Below are positions 20,832 to 28,608 of a stretch of 64,000 bases of DNA, piece by piece (position 1 is the stretch's first letter; every line of letters starts with the position of its first letter). Source of the DNA: DASQDN01 sp963833675 (GTDB lineage: Bacteria; Acidobacteriota; Terriglobia; Bryobacterales; Bryobacteraceae); assembly GCA_963833675.1 (NCBI GenBank), contig CAWHYW010000031.1, positions 1 through 64,000 of the forward strand. Reading direction: 5' to 3'. Made by a program: the position numbers and the translations under genes. The notes under the pieces are model-generated. The model did no database searches. It was not told the origin of the DNA and was given only the letters and a program-made list of their open reading frames with translations.

Positions 20832-22587
20832 AGCGGCTTGCCGGTAAGTAAACGCGAGAGAACCGGCAAGTGGAACTGCTCCCTCACGCAAGGAACTCTC
20901 GTGGAATCCTTTAGAGAGTAATGCCGCGCCTTTCTCGGACCGGACACGATCTCTCAGCCGCTTCCAATCGCGCCAGCCGACGTAGTAGGTTGGCAACTGC
21001 GCAGACGAGAGCTTGGCGCGCTGCAGCTTTCCGATCGCCTCTTCGCGCTCCTGAAAACCGTCGTTGATCATTAAGTCGAGGGCTTCCTGGTCAGTCATGC
21101 CTTTTGTGTGAAGACGCACATCGAGGATGGTGTTGGCGAGTACGCGCAATTGATGTTTGAGAAATGTCAGTCGGAGTTCGGGACTGTTGTTCAGATATCC
21201 CGCTTCCAACATGAAGTCTGTGGCATATACCGCCCAGCCTTCCACGTATGGACCATTCCCGAAGACAGCGCGCAAGACGCGGCGTAGTTGCGGTTGTACG
21301 TCATTGGCATATTCGAATTGCACGTAGTGTCCTGGCATCGCTTCGTGAATTGTCAGGATCTTCAGGCCGTAGAAGTTGTACTCCCGCAGCTTCGATTCAA
21401 TCCGTTCCCGCGGCCAGGACGGCGGGATCGGAGTGATCCAATAGAACGCGCCCAAGATTTGGCTCGAGGGCCGGCGCGGGATTAAAACCTCCTACGGAAT
21501 AGATCCCTCGCATGAACTCGGGCGTCTCGATTACGCGGAGGTTGTCACGCGCAGGCAGTGTCAATAAGTCTTTCTCGCGTACGAATTGACGGGCCTCGTC
21601 CAGGTCGCGGCGAGCATCGGCGAAGTAAGTCTCCGGAGTAGCATGCCGGGTTGCGATGGCATCGAGTGATCGCCTGATCGTCGCGTTGACGTCTTTGGAA
21701 TTTCCGTGCGTCGCCATTGAGCCGCGAGGCGATCTGAAACATCTCCTCCCGCGTGGTCTTCATGTCTGCTTCCGCGGCTGCGAGAACCTGATCGGGCGGC
21801 TGATCGGTTGCAATCACATACCGGAACTTCTGGTCGTACTTGCCGGCTCCGAGACGCCAGTCGGATGTTCGACCCATAAGATCGGATTGCAGGAACTTTG
21901 TTAGCCTTCGTAGCGAATCCAGGGCGGGAGCGGCAGCTTCGTCGTACGCGGCTCGGAGGTCGTCGGGCGCCTGCTTGCGCAACTCGCCCTCGATCAGAGC
22001 AATGTTGCCGTCATTCTCGCCGATCGCGACTTTCGTCCAGATCTCAGGAGCGCTCGCCAAATTCAATTTGGCCCGCTCGATGAACGCGGGGATGGCCTTT
22101 AGACGGCTGATGATATGCCGGTATCTCGTCCTTTTATCGGCATATTCCAGGACGAATGGCGAATACAGGGCATTACCGATGAGCTCGACATACAACGTCG
22201 GGTTGTGACGATAGCTTTGAATCGACTGGAGTTCCAGAAGAGCGAGGGAAATCTGATCATGGATGATATCGAGGTCGGCGCGATCCTCCGGAACTCAGAG
22301 CTTTCTCATCAACTGCGCGAAGCAGCCGAAGTCGCAACTGCTGATGCCACCGCCGCTGCTGTTCGATCGACTGTCGGACTGAAATCATCGAGCATCGAAT
22401 CCAACTCGAGGTTGCCGTGACGGTGAAAGCCGACCTGAGTCGCCGCGACGGGCGAATTCGCGAGCGATGTGTAGACGAACTCTTCAGCGAGCGCCGAGAA
22501 GTCTTCCTTCGGGCTCTGGGGTGCGCAGGCGGTCACAGCGAAAGCCAGAGGAATCATCACGGCGGGGAGGGTCATGCGAGCGGGCAT
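20828..22587 (-). CDS. DUF885 family putative zinc metallopeptidase, lipoprotein (several frameshifts)
   Basis: The start MPARMTLPAVM at 22587 leads into a lipobox (VTACAP), so the product is probably an envelope lipoprotein. Successive frames read LYVELIGNALYSPFVLEYAD, then YFADARRDLDEARQFV, then the hallmark zinc motif ILTIHEAMPGHYVQFEYAND (HExxxGH), VEGWAVYATDFM and finally PVLSRLLTGKPL with a stop at 20828. About four breaks are needed for a product of about 585 residues. The family is common in soil bacteria; its natural substrate is not known. The C-terminal stop overlaps rdgB tail to tail. Confidence 0.82.
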
Positions 22588-22632
22588 TTTGCTCACAATG
22601 ATAAACCGCCGCACCCCTCCAGGCTCTTTAAC

Positions 22633-22809
22633 TCACTTCTGCATGATGGGTGGTTCTCCCGCTTGCGTGTACTGGCCTGAGCGGCGTTTCGTGTCCTGTT
22701 CCTGCTGGCCATGCGTTTGTCCGGCCGCATTCTTTCCGCGTGTGTTTGGATTAACGTTCTTGCGAGTATGCGCCTGACTTTTTTCTGCCGGGTGCTTCTG
22801 TTTGGACAT
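22633..22809 (-). CDS. 58-residue very hydrophilic protein
   Basis: The open frame starts at ATG 22809 (MSKQKHPAEKSQAHTRKNVN). It continues rich in K, Q, N, T and G (GQQEQDTKRRSGQYTQAG) and ends IMQK. There is no hydrophobic stretch and no Cys motif. It resembles small disordered stress-type peptides, but I cannot name a family. It lies between the DUF885 gene and tRNA-Val. Confidence 0.45.
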   Translation of the reverse strand: MSKQKHPAEKSQAHTRKNVNPNTRGKNAAGQTHGQQEQDTKRRSGQYTQAGEPPIMQK

Positions 22810-22937
22810 GTTTTCCGTTCTCCCAACCGTTCGACACTGTGACCGTGACCTGCGTTACAGGCGTTTTTTGTGAACGAACCGTGATTGCGATTAAGCTGAT
22901 AAGTCACAGAAATACGCTGTGCTATATTTGAGTTTTC

Positions 22938-23014
22938 GGGCTCGTAGCTCAGTTGGTTAGAGCGCTTCCTTGACACGGAAGAGGTCGGATGTTCGAGTCA
23001 TCTCGAGCCCACCA
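22938..23014 (+). tRNA. tRNA-Val (anticodon GAC)
   Basis: The sequence folds as a cloverleaf. The acceptor arms are GGGCTCG and CGAGCCC. The D-arm contains AGCTCAGTTGGTTAGAGC. The anticodon stem CTTCC/GGAAG encloses loop TTGACAC with anticodon GAC, and the T-loop is TTCGAGT. The CCA end is encoded (ACCA at 23011-23014). The decayed nucleotidyltransferase just downstream fits tRNA 3' ends being integration sites. Confidence 0.95.
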
Positions 23015-23027
23015 TCCCGCCACTCAA

Positions 23028-23447
23028 ATGACGATCGCTCCCGGACTTACGATTCCCGACGAGCACGAAAGGTTATTTGCAAGCGCTACGATGTGCAATA
23101 ACTTTCGCGTTCGGTTCCGCTGCTCGCGGCGAACTTCGGTCGGATAGCGATTTAGATTTCCTCGTCAATTTCCAGCCAAACGCCCCGATCGGACTCCTCG
23201 AACTCGCCGGTTGATTGAAGATCTTACTGCATTGTTCGGGCGCCGTGTGGATGTTGCCGTGAAACCGGCTTTGAAACCGATGGATCTGAAGAAGACTTCT
23301 CGAAGACGAAAGCTTCGGGATGCAGTTGTTTTGCGACTCGCACTAGTCGGAGAATCCTCAGCAAGACTCACCCGGACCTTGCGCGAGACGCAGGTCCCCG
23401 AACTGCGGAGGCGCACCGTTGAAATCATCCGAGACGAAACGGCATAA
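23028..23447 (+). pseudogene. MNT-type nucleotidyltransferase (with possible HepT-like tail) remnant
   Basis: The frame starting at 23028 changes near 23090-23110. The minimal nucleotidyltransferase core then reads FGSAARGELRSDSDLDFLVN (GSxxRGxxxxxSDxD), followed by ELAGLIEDLTALFGRRVDVA. This is the MntA type usually paired with a HepT toxin. The following VLRLALVGESSARLTRTLR and VEIIRDETA weakly resemble the middle of HepT, so the two genes may have merged by deletion. A HepT active site (RxxxxxH) is not visible. It is probably inactive. Confidence 0.55.
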
Positions 23448-23561
23448 GAGGCGCAAACACGACTGAACATACGTCTTCGAACCCAGGCGAACCCCGTCCA
23501 CCGCCTCAAAACGAAAAAAATTGAATCCTCACTCGAGATGATTCGGTCTCTTGAGTGCAAA

Positions 23562-24557
23562 ATGCGAAATTGTCTTGGGCGCATACTTCTGATCTATTGC
23601 TTATACTCGTGTTGCTTCCGCACGCAGATATGGGCGCAGGAACGGAGCGGGTGCGCCGTTGTCGGCATTGTTTTTGATGCCGACTTGCGGCGTCGATCTT
23701 TGATGTTGAAGGACAAAACCGGTTTCATCGCCAAGATAGAGCTTCCTGAACAGGTTGAGATCACCAAACTTGGGGTGGGAGACGCCGCTTCCAGCCCGGG
23801 ACGAATCGCGCTCGCGGATATTCACCGGGATGATTTGGTGTGCATAGAAGGCAATCCCGGGGATAAGTCCTTCACCAGGATCAGCGTGGTAGCGCGCTCT
23901 GACTCGCAGCGGGCTCAGCGCGAGGTAGCCCTCCAGTGGCAGGCCAACTCTGTGTTCGGATCTATCCTGACTATCGATCGTGCAGCCCGCAGCATGGTCG
24001 TTGCTCCACAGATCCCGCAGAATCCGCCTCCTCCGACTCAGATCAATTTACCGCCGGACGTGCAATATCGTTCGTACCCGATGACGGCGCTGCGGATCAG
24101 CGATGCAACGCCGATCGCCTTCGAAGATCTGCAGCAGGGCGACGCGGTTTACGTGCGCGGAAAAGGTGCTATCGGGGATCCGACTCTGCAAGCCACAATG
24201 GTCCTGAAGGGCGGCATACGTGCAATCCTCGGTACTCTGCTCGAAGTGAGCGGTTCCAGCGTTCGCTTGCAGGAATTCGGTACCGGCAGGAATCTCTCGA
24301 TCTCTATACCATCGTCGATGACATATCGCACGACTAGGGAACTGACGAGGTCGGGAGGGACGCTCAGACTTGATGAATCCAAGTTAGCCATGGTCCAGTT
24401 CTCTGACCTGAAGCCCGGCGATACGGTGCTGGTGCTCGGCTCAACCAAGTCCAATACCAACGAGGGGACGGGCCTCGGCATCATCTCGCAGTTCGGGCAC
24501 TTCGGCTCAGTGCCCACTGACGCCGGCAATCAGCTGTCCTGGTTCCTGACGAAGTAA
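23562..24557 (+). CDS. Exported protein of unknown function with OB/DUF5666-like repeats
   Basis: The ATG at 23562 gives a good signal peptide (NCLGRILLIYCLYSCCF, cleavage after IWAQ); an upstream in-frame ATG at 23538 would only lengthen it. The mature part of about 310 residues has repeated beta units: VGIVFDADLRRRSLMLKDKT, GSILTIDRAARSMVV and GTLLEVSGSSVRLQEFGTG. Each is followed by a 'DLxxGDxVxVxG' strand (DLQQGDAVYVRGKG, DLKPGDTVLVLGST). This arrangement is like DUF5666 barrels. The function is unknown. The 3' end overlaps the convergent small membrane gene. Confidence 0.6.
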   Translation: MRNCLGRILLIYCLYSCCFRTQIWAQERSGCAVVGIVFDADLRRRSLMLKDKTGFIAKIELPEQVEITKLGVGDAASSPGRIALADIHRDDLVCIEGNPGDKSFTRISVVARSDSQRAQREVALQWQANSVFGSILTIDRAARSMVVAPQIPQNPPPPTQINLPPDVQYRSYPMTALRISDATPIAFEDLQQGDAVYVRGKGAIGDPTLQATMVLKGGIRAILGTLLEVSGSSVRLQEFGTGRNLSISIPSSMTYRTTRELTRSGGTLRLDESKLAMVQFSDLKPGDTVLVLGSTKSNTNEGTGLGIISQFGHFGSVPTDAGNQLSWFLTK

Positions 24558-24815
24558 GCTGGCGCGTAATTGTCCGACTGCAGTCACCTTGCCGGCGCAA
24601 TTCTTTCCCGTTAGCCGCAACAGCGCCGTCACACACGCAAACACGATGAACACTCGCAAATAGGCGGCCCTAGTCAGCGAGATTGCAATTCCGGTACTCA
24701 CCGCAAAATAGGCCGCCAGACACGCGGGACACTTCGGGAGTGCGGCCAGCGCCAGAGCCGGCCAAACCCATCCTGCAGTACGGAGTTTCACCGCCGCCCG
24801 TCCGCCGAAGCGCAA
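24507..24815 (-). CDS. Small membrane protein with CPxC motif (MerC-like shape)
   Basis: The 102 residues contain two hydrophobic segments (WVWPALALAAL and ISLTRAAYLRVFIVFACVTA) separated by KCPACLAAYF. The layout recalls small MerC-like or heavy-metal-associated membrane proteins, but the match is only by shape. The start overlaps the 3' end of the DUF899 gene, and the last 30 residues overlap the convergent exported gene, so the true C-terminus may be shorter. Confidence 0.45.
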   Translation of the reverse strand: MRFGGRAAVKLRTAGWVWPALALAALPKCPACLAAYFAVSTGIAISLTRAAYLRVFIVFACVTALLRLTGKNCAGKVTAVGQLRASLLRQEPGQLIAGVSGH

Positions 24816-25543
24816 CAGGAGCGCGAGGGAACCGGTTGATTTTCATACTTATCGTGATGCCGCACCCAGGACATCGTAAAGTCGAGCCCATCTTCGTCGC
24901 GCCCTTTGGGAACGAGATCCAGATACACATACGTCCCAACCAACATGTCCAGCCCGCGGGCGAAAGTCGAATATGTGTGGAACACGTCGCCACCCGCGTT
25001 CTTATAGAACACGCTCGCGCCCGGCGCTTCCTCGCTCGGGAACTCGGTCAAGCCGTAGTTGTAATACACTCGGTCTTTTGCTTTTCCTTCATTGGGGAAC
25101 GACACGTTGTAGTCGAAATTAAAATCGTTCCCATTAGACGAAACCCATTTGAAGCGCCAGCCCATTCGCTTCTGAAATGCTTCGATCTCATTGAAGGGCG
25201 CCCGTGAGACCGCAATCAGGGTGACATCCCGATTCGCGAGATGGACGAGCCCTCCATCGATGTGATCCGAAAAGAACGAACAGCTCGGACAACCTTCTCT
25301 CCAGCCCGGGCCAAGCATAAAGTGGTAGACGATCAGTTGACTGCGCCCGTCGAAGAGATCCGCGAGTGTTTCTTTCCCACCTGGCCCGTCGAAGATGTAG
25401 TTTTTGTCCATCTTCTCCCAGGGCAGTTCACGGCGAAGCCGGCTGAGCTCATCCCGCTGACGGGTGAGTTCTTTTTCTTTCTTCAGCAGCTCTTTGCGAG
25501 CGGCAATCCAATCCTCATGCGAGGCGATTTGATGACTTGTCAT
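24788..25543 (-). CDS. DUF899 family thioredoxin-like protein
   Basis: These 251 residues match the DUF899 pattern: an N-terminal helix (WIAARKELLKKEKELTRQRD), then YIFDGPGGKETLADLFDGRS, the redox-like site REGCPSCSFFSD (CxxC), LIAVSRAPFNEIEAFQKRMGWRFKW as separate segments, and FHTYSTFARGLDML near the end. The family has a thioredoxin fold and an unknown reaction. It is third in an operon after the SRPBCC and ArsR genes, a frequent grouping. The tail after residue 235 is atypical. Confidence 0.88.
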   Translation of the reverse strand: MTSHQIASHEDWIAARKELLKKEKELTRQRDELSRLRRELPWEKMDKNYIFDGPGGKETLADLFDGRSQLIVYHFMLGPGWREGCPSCSFFSDHIDGGLVHLANRDVTLIAVSRAPFNEIEAFQKRMGWRFKWVSSNGNDFNFDYNVSFPNEGKAKDRVYYNYGLTEFPSEEAPGASVFYKNAGGDVFHTYSTFARGLDMLVGTYVYLDLVPKGRDEDGLDFTMSWVRHHDKYENQPVPSRSCCASADGRR

Positions 25544-25585
25544 TGAAATGATTCCTACGAGACCGCGCTGAAGGCGCGGGTTGCG

Positions 25586-25924
25586 TTAACCTTTGCGGCC
25601 GCTCTCGACATCCTCTTTGAGGCGGAGCAGGCTGTCCGTCCAAAACTCCTGGTAACGGCTAACCCATCGCTCGTATATTTGCCGGATCGGAACCGCATTC
25701 AACGAGTTCACTCGCTGCCGCCCCTCCTCGCGAGTGTGGATTAAGGCGGCGGCGCGTAGCACGTCGATGTGCTTCATCACCCCAAAGCGGGTCAGGTGTG
25801 GAAACGCGTCGACGATCTCTGTGGTGGTTCGTGGACCCTCACGAAGAAGATCCAGGATGGCGCGCCTGGTCGGATCCGATAAGGCCTTCCATACAGCATC
25901 CAATTCAGTAGGCATCCCGTGCAC
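25586..25924 (-). CDS. ArsR/SmtB-family transcriptional regulator
   Basis: These 112 residues form a winged helix: WKALSDPTRRAILDLLREGP, TTTEIVDAFPHLTRFGVMKH (recognition helix) and LIHTREEGRQRVNSLN (wing). The usual metal-binding Cys pair is absent, placing it with the SdpR-like group that regulates neighbouring SRPBCC and DUF899 genes. It starts 6 bases after the SRPBCC gene. It probably binds the inverted repeat at 26395 and represses its own operon. Confidence 0.92.
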   Translation of the reverse strand: MHGMPTELDAVWKALSDPTRRAILDLLREGPRTTTEIVDAFPHLTRFGVMKHIDVLRAAALIHTREEGRQRVNSLNAVPIRQIYERWVSRYQEFWTDSLLRLKEDVESGRKG

Positions 25925-25930
25925 TGCGAA

Positions 25931-26359
25931 TCACGAGAACTGCGAATGGAGACCATCGAGCATGTGGCGCCAACCTGTGCTCACGCCTTCCTTGTGCGCC
26001 GGGTCGAGAAATCCGAGAGCTCGATGGCGCAGGTTCACTTTGGTTCCACCAGCCACCGGTTCCAGTCGTAATTCGACATGATTCATCGCTGGATAAGACA
26101 TGAACATCGGACCGCTTAGTTCCAGCAGAACCGGAGGTTTGATCACCTGGACATGTCCCCAAAGATGCCCGATACTATTTCCACGATCCCGGAACCACCT
26201 CCCGCCGGGCCAAGGTTCCAGGATTAGGTTCAGCTTTTCCCCGTCGGGCCGCGTGTTGCCTTCGCCAAAACGATAGAGAACACCTTTAAAAACGTCGCCG
26301 ATGTCGGCCTTAATCTCAACATGTTGTTCCACGTCGAGTGTCATTTCATCAAGTTTCAT
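25931..26359 (-). CDS. SRPBCC (AHSA1-like) domain protein
   Basis: The ATG at 26359 is chosen over 26377 because GGAGAGGAG lies just upstream at the right distance. The 142 residues form one helix-grip domain: VEQHVEIKADIGDVFKGVL, LEPWPGGRWFRDRG, PVLLELSGPM and NHVELRLEPVAGGTKVNL. Such proteins bind hydrophobic ligands or act as Hsp90 co-activator relatives. It is the first gene of the ArsR operon. The ligand is unknown. Confidence 0.87.
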   Translation of the reverse strand: MKLDEMTLDVEQHVEIKADIGDVFKGVLYRFGEGNTRPDGEKLNLILEPWPGGRWFRDRGNSIGHLWGHVQVIKPPVLLELSGPMFMSYPAMNHVELRLEPVAGGTKVNLRHRALGFLDPAHKEGVSTGWRHMLDGLHSQFS

Positions 26360-26394
26360 TGCTGATCTCCTCTCCATTACGTGACTAAATAATA

Positions 26395-26414
26395 ACGTTA
26401 CAAAAAAGTAACGT
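26395..26414. promoter_or_regulatory. Candidate ArsR operator
   Basis: A perfect inverted repeat, ACGTTAC-AAAAAA-GTAACGT, sits 36 bases before the SRPBCC start, in the expected promoter region of the ArsR-controlled operon. Size and symmetry suit a dimeric winged-helix repressor. Confidence 0.5.
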
Positions 26415-26471
26415 CAAGCCATTTTCGTTCGACTAACGGCGAGTCGCAATCGATGTGCTACCTTGTGAGGC

Positions 26472-27149
26472 ATCGAACGCCTGATTGCGAATCTACAAAA
26501 CGAGATCATCACGTGTGAGCGCTGCTCGCGGCTAAGAGAACACTGTCGGTCGATCGCCATCACGAAACGCCGCGCCTACCGCGACCAGACGTACTGGGGA
26601 AGACCGGTGCCTTCCTTCGGGGACCCGCAAGCCCGGTTATTGATCGTAGGTCTGGCGCCCGGAGCGCATGGCGCGAATCGAACAGGGCGTATGTTTACCG
26701 GCGATAGTTCCGGAGACTGGCTGTATCGAGCGCTCCATTCGACTGGCTTCGCGAATCAGCCAACGAGCCGCTCCGCTACCGATTGTCTGCAATTGAAGGA
26801 CGCGTACATTACGGCGTCGTGCCATTGCGCTCCGCCAGATAATAAGCCGTCAACCGAAGAGATCGCCGCGTGCCGGCACTATCTGGAGCGGGAGTTGGCG
26901 CTTCTGACGCGCGTCGAGGTCGTCGTAGCGCTGGGTAAGATTGCGCACGATAATTATCTTGCAGTCTTAAAAGCGAAGGGACGCGTGAGTAGCCTCGCGC
27001 AATATACATTCGGCCACAATAAATTGCATTCGATGAAGCCGGTGCTCATCGATTCGTATCATCCGAGTCAGCAGAATACTTCCACAGGTAAACTTACAGA
27101 AGCCATGTTGAAGGAAGTGTTCGTAAGCGCGAGGAGCTGCTTCGCTTGA
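26472..27149 (+). CDS. Uracil-DNA glycosylase, family 5 (UDGb) type, Fe-S
   Basis: This enzyme removes uracil and deaminated bases from DNA. Core motifs are YWGRPVPSFGDP, LLIVGLAPGAHGANRTGRMF (motif A), CHCAPPDNKPS and the C-terminal SYHPSQQNTSTGKLT. A Cys cluster (CERCSRLREHC) for an iron-sulfur site is encoded in frame from 26514, upstream of the first usual start codon (GTG 26607). The true start must therefore lie between the stop at 26466 and 26514, possibly at a rare codon or behind a frame error. The stop overlaps the next gene. Confidence 0.88.
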   Translation: MERLIANLQNEIITCERCSRLREHCRSIAITKRRAYRDQTYWGRPVPSFGDPQARLLIVGLAPGAHGANRTGRMFTGDSSGDWLYRALHSTGFANQPTSRSATDCLQLKDAYITASCHCAPPDNKPSTEEIAACRHYLERELALLTRVEVVVALGKIAHDNYLAVLKAKGRVSSLAQYTFGHNKLHSMKPVLIDSYHPSQQNTSTGKLTEAMLKEVFVSARSCFA

Positions 27150-28039
27150 TTTTGATCACGGAAGAAAGCGTTCGTCGGTTGTTGCCTATGCCTGCAGCCA
27201 TCGAGTGCTTGCGATCGGCATTCCTGGCTTATCAACAGGGCGAAGCGCAGAATCAGCCCAGGCGTCGTCTGATTCTGCCCTCCGGATCGATCCTCCACTC
27301 GATGGCCGCGTCCTATGGGAAGTACTTCGGGACGAAGGTCTATTCCACTAACGTTAAGTACGGAGCGCATTTTACTTTGCTGCTTTACGATGCCGACACT
27401 GCGAAGCCGCTGGCGCAATTCGAAGCAAACTATCTCGGGCAGATACGAACCGGAGCGGCGAGCGGTCTAGCTGCTGACTTGCTTGCTCCCGATAAGCCAC
27501 TCGATGTCGCGTTTATCGGTAGCGGCTTCCAGGCGCTCAGCCAACACGCCGCTATTTCGGCTGTCCGGCCAATCGAAAGAGCGCGCGTATGGAGCCGCAC
27601 GGAAGAGAAGCGAAAGCGATTTGCGGAGATCACAGGCGCATGGGCAATGCAGTCGGCGGCGGATGCTTGTGAAGGAGCGGACGTAATTATTACCGCCACG
27701 TTTGCCAAGGACCCGGTCATTCCTTCTAAGGCGGTCAGGGAAGATGCTCTTATTCTCGCGATGGGAGCCAATGCAGCGAACCGGCGGGAAATTCCAGCTG
27801 ATTTAGTACGCCGGGCGCGAGTCGTTGCCGATGATATCGAGCAGTGCGGGATCGAAGCTGGCGATCTTATTCTCGCCGGAATTGACTGGGCGAAAGTCGA
27901 GACCCTGGCAGACCTGGTCGCGAAAAATCCAAAAGCCGGCGAAGATTGCCGGCTCACAGTTTTCAAATCTGTGGGTTTAGCTCTGGAGGATGTCGCTGTA
28001 GCTGCGTTCGTGTACGAGCAATCTATTCCTGCGCCGTGA
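27146..28039 (+). CDS. Ornithine cyclodeaminase / mu-crystallin family protein
   Basis: This is a 297-residue NAD(P)-dependent enzyme: MPAAIECLRSAFLAYQQGE, YFGTKVYSTNV, LANYLGQIRTGAASG-type substrate loop (ANYLGQIRTGAASG), the Rossmann motif VAFIGSGFQALSQ and GADVIITATFAKDPVIPS, DDIEQCGIEAGDL. Members catalyse cyclodeamination or imine reduction (ornithine, alanine, ketimines). It starts at TTG 27146, overlapping the glycosylase stop. The exact substrate is not evident. Confidence 0.9.
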   Translation: MILITEESVRRLLPMPAAIECLRSAFLAYQQGEAQNQPRRRLILPSGSILHSMAASYGKYFGTKVYSTNVKYGAHFTLLLYDADTAKPLAQFEANYLGQIRTGAASGLAADLLAPDKPLDVAFIGSGFQALSQHAAISAVRPIERARVWSRTEEKRKRFAEITGAWAMQSAADACEGADVIITATFAKDPVIPSKAVREDALILAMGANAANRREIPADLVRRARVVADDIEQCGIEAGDLILAGIDWAKVETLADLVAKNPKAGEDCRLTVFKSVGLALEDVAVAAFVYEQSIPAP

Positions 28040-28248
28040 TCTGCGGGTCGGAATCCCGCCACGCGCTAATCTTTAACCGGCGGCACACCCAGCACAGGTT
28101 CTCAGCAGAAGTAGGGGCAGCTTCGCTGCCGCAAATCACACACTTGACGGTTGTGCGCAGGCCGATCGGATTGCAAGGCCAGTTTGGCTTTCCGGAGGAT
28201 CTCTTCATCGATCACTACCGGCTCATTAACTTGTTTTTGCTTTTTCAT
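28023..28248 (-). CDS. Small zinc-ribbon protein (one frameshift)
   Basis: The start MKKQKQVNEPVVIDEEILRK at 28248 is in one frame; near 28165 it shifts to KCVICGSEAAPTSAENLCWV, ending DPQITAQE. The four cysteines (CVIC and CWVC) form a plausible zinc ribbon. The product is about 74 residues. It is convergent with the cyclodeaminase gene, overlapping by 17 bases. It is probably a regulatory or structural zinc protein. Confidence 0.5.
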
Positions 28249-28313
28249 TTCTCTACTGGCCCCCGACTTGTCCAGTGTACAACCTCTACAATCGTCGGAT
28301 TGCGTGTCCCCTG

Positions 28314-28520
28314 TCAGGCGGCACGATCGACGCGTACAACATAGGCTGCGTCCAAAGACGAAGCGCACCGAGAACACTTCTGGCCAGGGACTACTCGCGA
28401 GGTTCGCCCGTTGAAAATAACCTTGGCTCCAACGGTGTGCGTGCACATCGGACAGTACACCGCAGCATTCCCCTCTTTGGGACCCGCCGTCGACTTTGGC
28501 TCCATCGTTACAGTAGGCAT
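28314..28520 (-). CDS. Small zinc-ribbon protein
   Basis: The ATG at 28520 is preferred because GGAGGAG lies 6 bases before it; an ATG at 28526 directly abuts the ribosome-binding site. The 68 residues contain VYCPMCTHTVGAKVIF and PGQKCSRCASSLDAAYVV, two CxxC knuckles. It is not recognised beyond the zinc-ribbon type. It lies next to the other small zinc protein on the same strand. Confidence 0.55.
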   Translation of the reverse strand: MPTVTMEPKSTAGPKEGNAAVYCPMCTHTVGAKVIFNGRTSRVVPGQKCSRCASSLDAAYVVRVDRAA

Positions 28521-28608
28521 GTTCATCTCCTCCGATAGCTACTGACGCATGTCGAGGGCCAAAAGATGCGGATATTTGAATCGGTTTTAATCGAATATTT
28601 TGGAGGTG

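Noticed and set aside
23165..23584. 139-residue minus-strand frame opposite the MNT remnant
   Set aside because: It has no start context or family motif; the plus strand has the recognisable nucleotidyltransferase core.
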